Source: Chitinophagaceae bacterium (GTDB lineage Bacteria > Bacteroidota > Bacteroidia > Chitinophagales > Chitinophagaceae). From it: a stretch of DNA of 64,000 nt. Positions 18,067 through 27,878 of the stretch are shown piece after piece (the stretch's first letter is position 1; the number at the start of each line of letters is the position of its first letter). Position numbers and translations under genes: made by a program. The notes below the pieces were generated by a model. The model ran no database searches. It saw only the letters and a program-made list of their open reading frames with translations, and had not been told where the DNA came from. Location: assembly GCA_023229465.1 (NCBI GenBank), contig JALNZE010000002.1, positions 1 through 64,000 on the forward strand, written 5' to 3'.

Positions 18067-21000
18067 ATGAAAAAACACTACCTGCTTTTATTGTGTATCG
18101 TTGGGTTTATATCCTCTGATATTCAATGTCAAACCTATGATACTACACAGTATTATGGCAAAATGAATTATGTATTTGCCAATGTAAACAAAACATTAGT
18201 TACTACCGGTTTATTAAGGGATTATGGAATTGATTTTTTGAACTTAGATAATTATACGGGCGCCATTGTAAACGATAGTAATTTTACGGCTTTAGACGAG
18301 TGGCGAATGCTGTATGCCAGTTTGTACAGCCAGCAAATTAACGGCAACGCGGGTATGTTGTATCTGGATACCCTTAACAGGTTGCTGAATCAATACGGTT
18401 CATCGGCAAACCCTGTCTGTTTTACAGGCCTGTATTATAACTATCAGAGTTTAGATCCAAATACGGTAAATAACAATTGGATGTATGTAAGTAATGACCA
18501 ATTGTATGATGTAAGTGGCCGCAGTCAAAGCCCTTATATAAATAATGAAATGTTTGCTATTGCCCCCATCAGGCAGGCGGGGCAGATAGGCGCAAACCAG
18601 TTAATTTTCAGAAGCAATTTATTTTTTGGGAATACGGGTAAAGTTATCAGTTATATACAAATAGACCCCAAAGGTACAGGTGTATATCAAACCGTTTCTT
18701 TAAATGCTGCATTTACGGTAAATTATGATACTGCCGGTTTTTACAATGTAAACATACAGGTTGTTTATACTGATAATACGGTAAAATACGCCCATACCAA
18801 ATTAGCGGTATATGGCAATGATCAAAGCCTCGCTTTAAATAACAGGCATGCGGAAACTTTTGCGGGCACGGGGCCTCCTTACAGGCATGAGGCATTTATT
18901 TATGGGCGCCGGGGCCCTTATATCCCCAGGCTATAACTGCCACAAAACCCTATCTGGGGGTATTGGCCCAGGGTGATTATACAGTTGATCTATCCGTTAA
19001 TAATACCACGGGCCAGATACGAAAGCCATTACTGGTTATTGAAGGTTTTGACCCTGATGGCTCTTTTAATTATGATCAGTTTCTTCGTAGAATTAATAGA
19101 GACATAAATTTTGATGTTTTTACTCCGATTACGCTTAACTCTGGATTAGATGACATCAATTCCTACGACTTAATTTTCCTGCATTGGAAGAGCGGAACCG
19201 ATTATATACAACGTAATGCATACTTAGTTGAAGCTTTAATACAATGGGTGAATGGCGTAAAAATTAATTTTAATGGTTTGCCGCAACAAAATGCAATCAT
19301 TGGCATGAGTATGGGAGGGCTGGCCGTGCGTTACGCACTGAGGGATATGGAACTTACCGGCATTAACCATGATACCCGCCTGTTTATAAGCCATGACGCA
19401 CCGCATTGGGGTGCAAATATACCAGTTGGCGCACAGGCAATGGTACAGCAGATGGCTCCTTTTCAAATTATCAATTTTGGTGGTAGCTTTCCGTTTATTA
19501 GATGGGTTGACCTGTTTCCTTCCGCTGTTGACGGGCTAAATTTATTGAACTCCCCGGCTGCAAAACAAATGCTGATACAAAATTATACTTTAAGCGGGGA
19601 AACCTTAACAGCGGATAATTCTGTTCATGCCGCTTTTATGAATGAATTAAATGCTATGGGCTGGCCTTTAAATTGCAAAAATGTAACACTTAGCAATGGA
19701 TCCTGTAGTAGCGCTAAACCCTTTCCGGATAATAGTAATATAGTGCAGATAAGTGGAGCCCATTCCATGTCAAACTTTGGAAGTTTGTGGAGATCACTGG
19801 TATCTTCACTATTAACCACACCAATGGCATTAGGATTAATTAATGGATATAATGGAAGCCCTGCTTTTAATGCCTGGGCAGCTCTCTGGCAATTTCCCCT
19901 GGCCCCGTTTTCCACGCGATCTTCTATAGGTATTGATTTTAAAGTAAACAGTATCCCCGGCAGCGGAACCGGAGAAATATACAGAGGGGATGTTTATAGT
20001 AAAAAACAAATTCTTTTTCTAATTAATGTGACTAATTATTTTATAAAAGCACATGTAAATTCAACGAGTGATATGCTTCCTTTAGATAATGCGCCCGGAG
20101 GAACGTATGATTTGAATCAATTCGGTTTTAATGCAACACAAATTCAACAGCAATTACCCGGCTTTTTTGCCGGATATGTGCAAACGATGGTCACTCAACC
20201 AAAATTTTGTTTCGTGCCAACGGTAAGTGCATTAGCTTTTAATAATCCCCAGCAATATTATCTTTCTAATGTTTGTAGTATTGTTAACTGCCAAAATCCT
20301 ACTCAGGTTGCGGATTATTATGCACCACAGCAAAATCAACTGCATATTTCATATACCCAGGATAATACCAATTGGATATTACAAAGACAGGATCCCAATT
20401 TCAGTTGTTCTAAAGTCTGTGCAACCGGGTTAAGTATAAGCGGACCAGATGTACTTTGTAGTTCTGATACCTATACATTGAATAATTTGCCTCCTAATAC
20501 TTCGATCGCATGGTCCGCTACACCATCGAATATTGTCAGTATTTCCGGAAACAACCCCGCTACGGTAACACGTATTTCAAGCGGACCCGTTAATTTAACA
20601 ACTACCATTACTAATCAATGCGGGAATAACAATGTTACCGCATCTAAGAATATACATGCAGGAGGGTATAGTAGTTCTGATTACCCTGTTTCCGGCCCTT
20701 CTTCCGCTTCCTGTAATCAATACGTTACATTCTCGACCAACCAGTTGCCCGGCGCTACTAATTATTCCTGGTTTTATCCAAATGACTGGACTTATGTAGA
20801 TGGACAAGGTACCTACATGTTAACATTAATAACACCTTCTATTGTTACTACTGGAAATTATCAGGTGGGTGTAAGGGTGGCTAATGCCTGTGATGCCGGT
20901 GGCAGTTATGCTATTAAAAATATTTTTGTAAATAGCTGCGGATATTACGCCTATTCTGTTTTCCCTAACCCTGCCACTTCAACTGTAACGGCTACTATGA

Positions 21001-21212
21001 ATACCCCCAAAACCGCTGCAAGTACGGGAGGCCCTTCAACCATATCTGAAATCAAAATATATGACCAGCAGGGTAACTATAAAAAACGTCAGGGATTTGG
21101 AAAAGTAAAAACAGCGAATATTCAGGTAAATGATTTGCCTGCAGGTATCTATATTATTGAGATCATTGAGGGTAAATATAAAGAAAGGCAAATGTTACAA
21201 ATTGTTAAGTAA
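18067..21212 (+). pseudogene. T9SS-sorted secreted alpha/beta-hydrolase, split by a frameshift
   Basis: Two frames (18067-18936, and 18963-21212 with a TTG start) look like one gene. The first supplies the signal peptide and an N-terminal domain. The second continues sensibly upstream of its TTG ('AITATKPYLGVLAQGDYTVD', read from about 18930), but its frame is closed by TGA at 18888. The switch must therefore lie between 18891 and 18936 and is -1. The second part has a lipase-type nucleophile elbow (GMSMGG), a PKD-like Ig domain ('ISGPDVLCSSDTYTL') and a C-terminal T9SS type A sorting domain ('VFPNPATSTVTA' to the end). The fused product would be about 1,048 residues. It is either an indel mutant, a sequencing error or a recoded gene. 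Confidence 0.82.
18912..18918 (+). promoter_or_regulatory. Possible -1 slippery heptamer
   Basis: GGGCCCT, read in the upstream frame as G GGC CCT, has the X XXY YYZ layout, and a -1 shift here joins the two esterase frames exactly. GC-type heptamers are weak slippery sites in known systems and I saw no obvious stimulatory structure, so this is a hypothesis only. Confidence 0.2.
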
Positions 21213-21252
21213 TAAGATTTATACTAAATGCGCTTCTATTAAAAACTTAATG

Positions 21253-21283
21253 CCATGTTATAAAGGTAAGGATTGCGGGGGGA
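21253..21283. repeat. 31-bp direct repeat, right copy
   Basis: Exact copy of 16198-16228, about 40 bp after the esterase stop codon. Here it is not next to a TPR gene, so it looks like a displaced fragment of that gene's start region. Confidence 0.9.
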
Positions 21284-21296
21284 GGAGAATTGTTTT

Positions 21297-21587
21297 CCCT
21301 CTCCGCAGATTCTGTTCCCCGCAGTTTATATGTTTGAATTCGCGAATAGAGTTTCCTAAATTCAAAGAAACTAAAACATATGCAAAGTCTCCCGGCAGGG
21401 GACTTTGCGCTTAGAACGATAAGCTTCCATGTTTAACAAATTCTTCAGGAGCATTGCTATAAAGTTAAATCTATATCCGGTAATTCCATATAGGTTATCA
21501 CAGGATACACTCTTACAGCTTTTGGCCGTCTGCCCTTATGCGGGAACCGCAAAGTCCCCTATCGGGAGACAGAATCTGCGGAGAAGG
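21297..21587. mobile_element. MITE-like repeat, copy 2
   Basis: The core 21382-21570 matches copies 1 and 3. Its left end GCAAAGTCTCCCGGCAGGGG can itself fold against the adjacent GACTTTGC, and it pairs inversely with the right end GCAAAGTCCCCTATCGGG at 21549. Here the core sits inside a second inverted repeat, CTCCGCAGATTCTG (21301-21314) and CAGAATCTGCGGAG (21570-21583), with about 70 bp of extra sequence on the left. Confidence 0.85.
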
Positions 21588-21644
21588 TATCTCACTTTTT
21601 GACAGCTCCATATTGAGAGAAGAATATTTTTTTGAAAAAAATTG

Positions 21645-21674
21645 TTGGAGATTTAAAAAACATCTATATCTTTG
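21645..21674 (+). promoter_or_regulatory. Bacteroidota-type promoter for the Rrf2 gene
   Basis: TTG at 21645-21647 and TATCTTTG at 21667-21674, with a 19-bp spacer, fit the -33/-7 consensus well. The start codon is 27 bp downstream. Confidence 0.65.
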
Positions 21675-21701
21675 TAAACTAAATATGTTGAATATATAGT
21701 T

Positions 21702-22124
21702 ATGGCCTACTCACTTTCTTTTTCTAAATCAATTCTTGTGTTGGTATTCATATCCGATAAAACAAGGCGTGGTGAAACAGAATTTATTTCTACCAAGGTA
21801 ATGAGTCAACTACTGAATATTCCAAAGCCAACATTATCAGTAATTTTAAGTAACCTTATACGTGCAGGGATTTTACAATCAAAAGAAGGTGTGAACGGAG
21901 GCCTTAGAATGGTAAAAAGCGAGGAGAAAATTACGCTGCTGGACGTATTGATAGCCATTGAAAATGAGAAACCATTATTTCAAACTGAATACGAATTGAA
22001 CGTAACAGGGAAAAGACCCGATAACGCAAAGAAAATCGTTAATACTATTTTGAAGAATATTGAGATGACAATCAAAAACGATTTGAAAAAGACAACTTTA
22101 AAAGACATACTAAATTCAATTTAA
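21702..22124 (+). CDS. Rrf2-family transcriptional regulator
   Basis: The 140-residue winged-helix protein has 'SLSFSKSILVLVFIS' at the N-terminus, the recognition region 'VMSQLLNIPKPTLSVILSNLIRAGILQSKEGVNGGLRM' and a C-terminal dimerisation helix, as in Rrf2. It contains no cysteine at all, so it is not an iron-sulfur sensor of the IscR/NsrR kind; it is closer in layout to YwnA-type members. It heads a plus-strand run with a methyltransferase, a membrane protein and an NmrA-type reductase, which it may control. Confidence 0.9.
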   Translation: MAYSLSFSKSILVLVFISDKTRRGETEFISTKVMSQLLNIPKPTLSVILSNLIRAGILQSKEGVNGGLRMVKSEEKITLLDVLIAIENEKPLFQTEYELNVTGKRPDNAKKIVNTILKNIEMTIKNDLKKTTLKDILNSI

Positions 22125-22177
22125 TTTTTTTTATAACTACACATACTAAATATGACGTTAACTAATTTATAATATCT

Positions 22178-22819
22178 ATGAAATCAATCTTTCTAAAAGC
22201 ACAAGACAGCGGATGGTATCCTGAATTTTTAAAACCAGTAGTAGAAACAGTTACTGCCTTTGAAAGCAACAAGAAAATATTAGACATAGGGACAGGACCT
22301 GGAAAGCTTCCTGAATTACTTATCAAACACGATACATTTATGCAAATAATAGGAATTGATATTGACACGGCAATAATAGACGAAGCCCGAAAAAGATTAA
22401 CACATAAAAAAGTGTCGTATCAATACGGAAAGATAAATGCTCCTCTTGAGTTTGCTGATAACGAATTTGATGTAGTAACATTTTGCTCCGTTCTTTTTTT
22501 ACTTGACGATGGTACAAAAACATTTTTAATGAACGAGGCCCTGAGAGTTTTAAAACCCGCTGGGAAAATAATAGTTCTGACTCCATCAGGGGAAAAGTCG
22601 GTTATGTCAGCATATTTTGAAGTGTGGAGGTATCCTTTTAAAAAAAATAACTGGACTTTTATATTTTGGAAAACATTCACATCTAACCGTGGAAGGGCAT
22701 GGCAAAAACAAAAATTTCTCGCTCATTATTCCGCAGACCATAAAAAGGAATATACAACTGCACTCACATTCAACAATAATGCTTCGATAGAAATAATAAC
22801 AAAATCAGTAATTAGATAA
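22178..22819 (+). CDS. Class I SAM-dependent methyltransferase
   Basis: The 213-residue protein has the SAM-binding motif I 'ILDIGTGPGKLPELL' at residues ~32-46, the acidic residue at the end of strand 2 ('IIGIDIDTAIIDEARKR') and motif IV 'DNEFDVVTFCSVLFLL'. It resembles the Methyltransf_11/25 group, whose substrate cannot be inferred. It is 53 bp after the Rrf2 gene and probably in the same transcript. Confidence 0.88.
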   Translation: MKSIFLKAQDSGWYPEFLKPVVETVTAFESNKKILDIGTGPGKLPELLIKHDTFMQIIGIDIDTAIIDEARKRLTHKKVSYQYGKINAPLEFADNEFDVVTFCSVLFLLDDGTKTFLMNEALRVLKPAGKIIVLTPSGEKSVMSAYFEVWRYPFKKNNWTFIFWKTFTSNRGRAWQKQKFLAHYSADHKKEYTTALTFNNNASIEIITKSVIR

Positions 22820-22843
22820 CAAACAACTTAAAAACTAATAATT

Positions 22844-23152
22844 ATGAAATGGTATCACTATATCGCAGCATTTTTTGCGGGTGTGTTTTTAGCAAACACA
22901 GTTCCGCACTATGTTAATGGCATCTCTGGAAATCCATTCCCATCACCATTTGCAAACCCTCCAGGTTTTGGAAATTCATCACCCTTAATTAATGTTTTAT
23001 GGGGTGCCTTCAATCTATTTGTAGGGTATTCACTATTAAGGTATAGCAAGTTGTCAGTAAACAATAAAACGTCATTATTGGCTTTGTTTGCTGGAATTAT
23101 TTGCATGGGCACTATATTAAGCCTAGCCTTCTCCCAAAGACACAATTTGTAA
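22844..23152 (+). CDS. Small membrane protein of unknown function
   Basis: The 102-residue protein has about three hydrophobic segments (residues ~5-22, ~48-64 and ~76-95), separated by a Pro/Gly/Ser-rich loop ('NPFPSPFANPPGFGNSSP'). It is 24 bp after the methyltransferase. I recognise no family. Confidence 0.7.
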   Translation: MKWYHYIAAFFAGVFLANTVPHYVNGISGNPFPSPFANPPGFGNSSPLINVLWGAFNLFVGYSLLRYSKLSVNNKTSLLALFAGIICMGTILSLAFSQRHNL

Positions 23153-23248
23153 GCGAGGCACAAAAGCTACAGTTGAAAGTAATAGCGGTTTACAAAGATT
23201 ATTCAATAATTAATTTTTAACAATTAACCAACTAAAAGGAGATCAACA

Positions 23249-23389
23249 ATGACAACAACAATTAAAACAACGATTCTAATAACTGGATCAACAGGAACAT
23301 TTGGAAGCCACGTAGCAAAAAAGCTCCAAAGAAAAGTAATACCATTTAGAGCAGCTGCTCAAAGTATTGAAAAGGTAAAAAACATTTTA
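23249..23389 (+). pseudogene. NmrA/SDR-type NAD(P)-binding protein, 5' part, interrupted by IS21
   Basis: The start ATG has a good ribosome-binding site (AAAAGGAGAT at 23234-23243). Forty-seven codons encode a Rossmann start, 'ILITGSTGTFGSHVAKKL'. The frame runs into the insertion sequence and stops at once (TGA at 23390-23392, the first bases of the element). Joined to 26312-27043 without the IS and one target duplicate, it gives a continuous 290-residue protein. Confidence 0.93.
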
Positions 23390-23671
23390 TGAGTATTCCG
23401 CGGCATATGTGCCACCCTACCACAGATAAGAGCCAAAAATTCCACAACATAAGAGCCAATTATTCCACGGATAAGAGCCGGATATTCCACGGTTATGTTA
23501 CCAAAGATTCCGCAGATAAGAGCCAATTATTCCACGGATAAGAGCCAGAATAATCTCTTACTTTTTTGTATGTCACTGTGTCAATCATCTTCCTTTTAAA
23601 AGAACATATACGTTCTTCTTAAACTGTCATTGCTTAGCTGTTTTATCACCTCGCATAAACCATAGCTAAGC

Positions 23672-25237
23672 ATGTCCAAAAAATTAATTGAGATGAAAAT
23701 TGTACGCAAGCTGATTTTATTATTACAACGTGGCTTATCAGAACGCCAGATAGCACAGCAGTTACGGATATCCCGTCCAAGTGTAAATCGTTTTAAAGAG
23801 CGGTTGGCTGCCAGTGGTAAGAACCTGGAAGAGCTATCTGCTATTGAGGATACTATTCTTTCCAGCATTGTTCAGCCCAAAACAGAAAAGACCCTTGTGG
23901 AGGATGAACGAACTGATTTTATTACCGCGCATAAAGATTATTACATTGCAGAACTGCGCCGAACGGGTGTTACACGGATGCTATTATGGCAAGAATATTC
24001 AAGAGATAAGCCAGTGGGTTACGGGTATTCTAAATTTTGTGAGCTCTTGGCAGAACTCCAGTTACCGCAGCGGGCGAGCTATCACATGAAGCCCTACGAA
24101 CCTGCAGCCATGATGATGGTGGATTTTGCTGGTGACAAGATAAGTTATATCGACAAAACAACCGGGGAGCTGGTGGAATGCCCTGTATTTGTGAGTGTAC
24201 TTCCTTATAGTGGTTATAGCTACGCTGTGGCCCTTCCCAATGAACGGACACCCAGTGTACTAAAAGCACTCAATGCCAGCCTGGCTTATTTTGGAGGAGC
24301 TCCCCAGAGCCTAAAATGCGATAACATGCGTACCGCTGTTATTAAAGGCAGCAAGTATGAGCCGCTATTTACAGAAGTCTTTGAACAGTGGGCGCTTCAT
24401 AACAGCATTGCCCTGTTTGCAGCGAGGCCCCGAAAACCAAAAGATAAGGCACCCGTAGAAAAGGAGGTACTGCTCACTTATCAACGACTCTATGCTCCAA
24501 TAAGGGACAGGGAATTTTTTAGCCTCGAACAAATCAATGCAGCCTTTGAGGAACAATTAAAAATCCACCACCAATTGCATTTTCAAAAAAAGACAATCAG
24601 CCGGCTGGAACAGTTTTTAGAACTCGAGAAGGAGTACCTGCAACCACTTCCCATAAGCTCCTTTGTGATTTGCCATAAAGTGGAGTGTAAAGTAAAAATG
24701 AACTACCATATCGTTTTAAGCGAAGATGAGCACCAATACAGTGTTCCGTATAAGTATATCGGTAAGATGGTTGCAGTGAATTATGACATAGATCACGTAG
24801 AAGTGTTTTACAATATGGAGCGTATTGCTTTTCATAAAAGGAGCTATAAAAAAGCGGGGTATACTTCCCTTATAGAACATATGCCCGAGAATCATCGCAG
24901 GTTTGCAGAACAAAGTGGCTGGGATGCAGATTACTTCTTGCGGGAAGCACTTAAAATAGGTATCAATACACAGCAGTATATTGAAAAAGTATTACAAAGC
25001 AGGCCTGTTATCCAACAGGCTTTTGATGGCTGTAAAGGTATTTTGCGATTGGTTAGCCGTTACAGTGCCCAGCGACTTGAAGCCGCTTGTAAGCGAGCCC
25101 TTCCGGGATCCCGTTGCGGGTATATTACGATAGAGAATATCTTAAAAAACAATCTGGATAAACCAGGCATAGAGGAACCGGAACCATTCCGTATCCCAAA
25201 GCATGACAACACCCGTGGACCGGATGAATACCAATAA
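23672..25237 (+). CDS. istA: IS21 transposase IstA
   Basis: The 521-residue transposase has an N-terminal helix-turn-helix ('QRGLSERQIAQQLRISRPSVNRFKERL') and an integrase-core DDE domain starting at 'MMMVDFAGDKISYID', where the aspartate of 'VDFAG' is the first catalytic acid, with 'KCDNMRTAV' carrying the second. A C-terminal region has the beta-strand features of IstA ('EDEHQYSVPYKYIGKMV'). It acts with IstB, encoded 55 bp downstream. Confidence 0.96.
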   Translation: MSKKLIEMKIVRKLILLLQRGLSERQIAQQLRISRPSVNRFKERLAASGKNLEELSAIEDTILSSIVQPKTEKTLVEDERTDFITAHKDYYIAELRRTGVTRMLLWQEYSRDKPVGYGYSKFCELLAELQLPQRASYHMKPYEPAAMMMVDFAGDKISYIDKTTGELVECPVFVSVLPYSGYSYAVALPNERTPSVLKALNASLAYFGGAPQSLKCDNMRTAVIKGSKYEPLFTEVFEQWALHNSIALFAARPRKPKDKAPVEKEVLLTYQRLYAPIRDREFFSLEQINAAFEEQLKIHHQLHFQKKTISRLEQFLELEKEYLQPLPISSFVICHKVECKVKMNYHIVLSEDEHQYSVPYKYIGKMVAVNYDIDHVEVFYNMERIAFHKRSYKKAGYTSLIEHMPENHRRFAEQSGWDADYFLREALKIGINTQQYIEKVLQSRPVIQQAFDGCKGILRLVSRYSAQRLEAACKRALPGSRCGYITIENILKNNLDKPGIEEPEPFRIPKHDNTRGPDEYQ

Positions 25238-25292
25238 AACTCGTACCGGCTCTATGAAATAATTATCAACTTAAACATTAAAACAAAAAACG

Positions 25293-26012
25293 ATGAACAC
25301 CCAAAACACGGTAGAACAAATGCAGGAAATGAAACTCTTTGGAATGACCAGGCGCTACGAAGCCCTGTTAAGTCTTCCTATCCACGAACATCCGGAACCC
25401 CATGCTTTAGTGGCCATGCTAACGGAAGCAGAATTACAGTATCGTTCACACAAACGTACCACCCGAAACCTGAGCAGATCCAAATTGCGATACAATGCTC
25501 TTCCTGAGCAGATCCATTGCAGTGCTGATCGTGGATTAAACAAAGAACAGTTGCTATTGTTATGTGATGGTTCCTACATTGAGCGGGGCGAAAATATTCT
25601 TATAACAGGTGCTACTGGCTGTGGCAAGTCCTTCCTGGCCTGCGCCCTGGGAAGACAAGCCTGTTTAAGGGATGCCCGTACACTTTATTACACCATGAGC
25701 CGATTCATAGAAGCTTTGTCCTGTGCACGTTTAGACGGTACCTATGCTAAGTGGATGGCCAAAATTGCCAGAATGCACCTGCTTATTATAGATGACTTTG
25801 GACTAAACCCGCTGGACTATAATATAAGGCTTACCCTACTTGATATCCTGGAAGACCGATACGGTAAATACCCTACTATCATTACTTCACAGTTGCCCAT
25901 TAACAAGTGGCATGAATATATTGCAGAGCCAACGCTTGCCGATGCAATCATGGACAGACTCACAGCACATGCACATAAAATAGCATTAACCGGAGCTTCT
26001 AAAAGAAGGTAA
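25293..26012 (+). CDS. istB: IS21 helper ATPase IstB
   Basis: The 239-residue AAA+ ATPase is DnaC-like. Walker A is 'GATGCGKSFLACALG' near residues 105-119 and Walker B 'LLIIDDFGL' near 164-172. IstB helps IstA select and join target DNA. Length and motifs are complete, so the element may still be active. Confidence 0.96.
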   Translation: MNTQNTVEQMQEMKLFGMTRRYEALLSLPIHEHPEPHALVAMLTEAELQYRSHKRTTRNLSRSKLRYNALPEQIHCSADRGLNKEQLLLLCDGSYIERGENILITGATGCGKSFLACALGRQACLRDARTLYYTMSRFIEALSCARLDGTYAKWMAKIARMHLLIIDDFGLNPLDYNIRLTLLDILEDRYGKYPTIITSQLPINKWHEYIAEPTLADAIMDRLTAHAHKIALTGASKRR

Positions 26013-26306
26013 AATTAAAAAGTGATCACCCGCAAGTAAAAGTGAATACTTTTATAACCGGAAAATGCGTTCTTTGAAAGGTTGATTAAAATGGCAAAGT
26101 GTCATGCAAAAAGGAAAATCTATTATCACTACCCTCAAAAAAGAAAGAGGTAAAAATAATAAAATGCATTGTTTTTTTTCTTTGAACAGATATAGAAAAC
26201 TTCCACCCGAAGGGTGGCACTTATCCGCGGAATAACTGGCTCTTATACTCATGGAATAATTGGCTCTTATTCGTGGAGCGCTGGTAACATATCCGTGGAA
26301 TACTCA
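26013..26306. repeat. Non-coding right end of the IS21 element
   Basis: After istB there is no gene. The last ~100 bases hold inverted copies of the transposase-binding motif (GGCTCTTAT near 26231 and 26262, TCCGTGGAATACTCA at the end). Confidence 0.85.
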
Positions 26307-26311
26307 TTTTA

Positions 26312-27043
26312 GGACAAGAAACAGATGCCGTAGCATTTGACTGGAACAATCCAAGCACTTTTGATACTTTGTTTGATGGTATATCAACGGTGTATATTAT
26401 TGCTCCACCATTTTCTAATATTTTTCATCAACAAGTTATTCCATTTTTAGAAAAAGCTAAAAATGGAGGCGTAAAACACATTGTATTAACCACTGCTTTT
26501 GGTACTGATGCTAACCCAGAAGGCACATTTTTTAAAGCAGAAGAAATGGTAAAAAATCTTGGTATTGGATACACTATTCTCAGACCCAACTTTATTTTCC
26601 AAAACTTTGTGAATTTCGATTTGCAGTCAGTTAGAGGTGGAGCAATCTACGTTCCAAGTGGTGAAGGCAAAACATCGTATATAGATGTGAGAGATATTGC
26701 ACAAGTAAGTGCTGATGTTTTAGTAAACCCGAAGGAACATAACGAGAAAATATACTCAATTACCGGAAGTGAGGCATTAAGTCACAACGAAATAGCAGCA
26801 ATATTTTCAGAAGTTTTAGGTAAAAACATTTCTAATATTAATCCAACAGAAGATGAATTTAAAAATGCATTAAAAAGCTATAATGTTCCAGCATTTATTT
26901 ATGATTATATGGCTGTGCTTTATAGTGTAATTAAAGCAGGATATATGTCAACAGTAACAAATGATGTACTTAAGGTAACTGGTAAAAATCCAATTTTGTT
27001 TAAGTCTTATGTTGAAGAAAACCAATTAATTTTTTTAGGTTAG
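26312..27043 (+). pseudogene. NmrA/SDR-type NAD(P)-binding protein, 3' part
   Basis: 243 codons and a stop continue the frame that starts at 23249. They read 'GQETDAVAFDWNNPSTFDTLFDG', then 'STVYIIAPPF', 'KHIVLTTAFGTD' and 'YIDVRDIAQVSADVL', as in NmrA-like NAD(P)H-binding reductases. No start codon near the left end has a ribosome-binding site; an internal start at 26369 exists but would remove the cofactor site. The gene was probably inactivated by the IS21 insertion. Confidence 0.93.
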
Positions 27044-27078
27044 GTGAGATAAACTTTACAAGAGTTGATTCAACTGTC

Positions 27079-27118
27079 ATCGGGAGACATTTTCGGAGAA
27101 CACCCTGTGTAGAAGGAA
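27079..27118. mobile_element. MITE-like repeat, right-end fragment
   Basis: ATCGGGAGACATTTTCGGAG and the following bases to AGAAGGAA match the right end of copy 1 (16515-16553) almost exactly, in the same orientation. The left part of the element is missing. It lies just after the NmrA-like gene. Confidence 0.85.
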
Positions 27119-27234
27119 AGTCAACTACCTAAGGGGGACCTTCGGATTACCCCTTATTATTTTTTTTTACCGGACAGTAATAATTCCATAAATTCACCTA
27201 GACAACAATGATATTTAAATAAAAATAATACAGT

Positions 27235-27688
27235 ATGACAAAGTATATTTTTTATAATCGCATTTACTATTGCGGCACTTGCGACCAATGCACAAGACAA
27301 CTCCAAAACTGAAGCTGAAATACGAAGTTTAGAACAAACTGTGGTGACAGCAATTTTAAATGCAGACACAAATACACTCAAACAAGTTTGGACACCAGAG
27401 TTTTTAGTTAACAATCCAAGAAATGAAATATCAGGAAACCGTGATTCTGTTTTGCTAACCCAAAAAGCCGGTATGATTGACTGCAGTACTTTTGAAAGAG
27501 TTATTGAAAGAATGCAATTTCAAAAAAACATTGTAATCACAATGGGACATGAAATATTTGTTTCAAGAAACAATATCCCTGGTGCAAGAGCAGGACAAAT
27601 TTACAAAAGACGTTTCACAAATATTTGGATGAAGAAAAATGGGAAGTGGCAACAAATAGCAAGACATGCTTCAATAATTTGTCAATAA
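27235..27688 (+). pseudogene. NTF2-like (DUF4440/SnoaL) secreted protein with a frameshifted signal peptide
   Basis: A coding frame is open from about 27240 to 27688: a signal peptide 'IFFIIAFTIAALATNAQ', then 'EAEIRSLEQTVVTAILNADTNTLKQVWTPEF' and an NTF2-like body ending 'QQIARHASIICQ'. No in-frame ATG precedes the signal peptide. The only suitable ATG (27235) is in another frame, separated by a run of six T at 27248-27253, so a change in T number would restore the gene. A GTG at 27341 could start only a truncated product. Confidence 0.75.
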
Positions 27689-27730
27689 ATAGCAATTGCT
27701 TTTCATTGTGACAGAGAAGAAGTACGGTAC

Positions 27731-27824
27731 ATTACAACAGCGGCATATCACAATCGGCGCAAAGTTTTCGAACTTTTACGATATCTTTATTAGCCAACTG
27801 CGACATGCCGCAGCCTGTTAGCTG
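27731..27824. repeat. attC-like hairpin between the NTF2-like and AraC genes
   Basis: ACAACAGCGGCAT (27734-27746) pairs imperfectly with ATGCCGCAGCCTGTTAG (27805-27821), leaving a ~58-nt loop that has its own small palindrome (AAAGTTTTCGAACTTT). The right arm ends in GTTAGC. The layout is like an integron recombination site, but the exact GTTRRRY core is not met. Confidence 0.4.
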
Positions 27825-27878
27825 AAACCTTAACGACACTTCTAAATATGCTTGGACAGACTAAATATTGTTTCTAAA

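Larger units (their letters stand above)
16609..18286 (+). repeat. Tandem duplication, two units of about 835 and 831 bp
   Basis: Unit A (16609-17443) and unit B (17444-18274) each hold a leader, the lipoprotein-like gene and the first ~180 bp of the esterase gene. The boundaries share the 12-mer ATAGTARTTTTA at 16609, 17444 and 18275, which marks a microhomology-mediated duplication. The leader 'AACTGTATTTCCGGGAACC' occurs at both 16622 and 17457. Confidence 0.92.
23390..26306 (+). mobile_element. Complete IS21-family insertion sequence, 2,917 bp
   Basis: The ends are inverted: TGAGTATTCCGCGG at the left and CCGTGGAATACTCA at the right, starting TG and ending CA as in IS21. The flanks carry a 5-bp target duplication, TTTTA (23385-23389 and 26307-26311). 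Inside each end are several copies of a motif like ATTCCACGGATAAGAGCC (at least five on the left up to about 23550, two or three inverted on the right from about 26215), the multiple transposase sites usual for this family. It encodes istA and istB, both intact. Confidence 0.96.
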
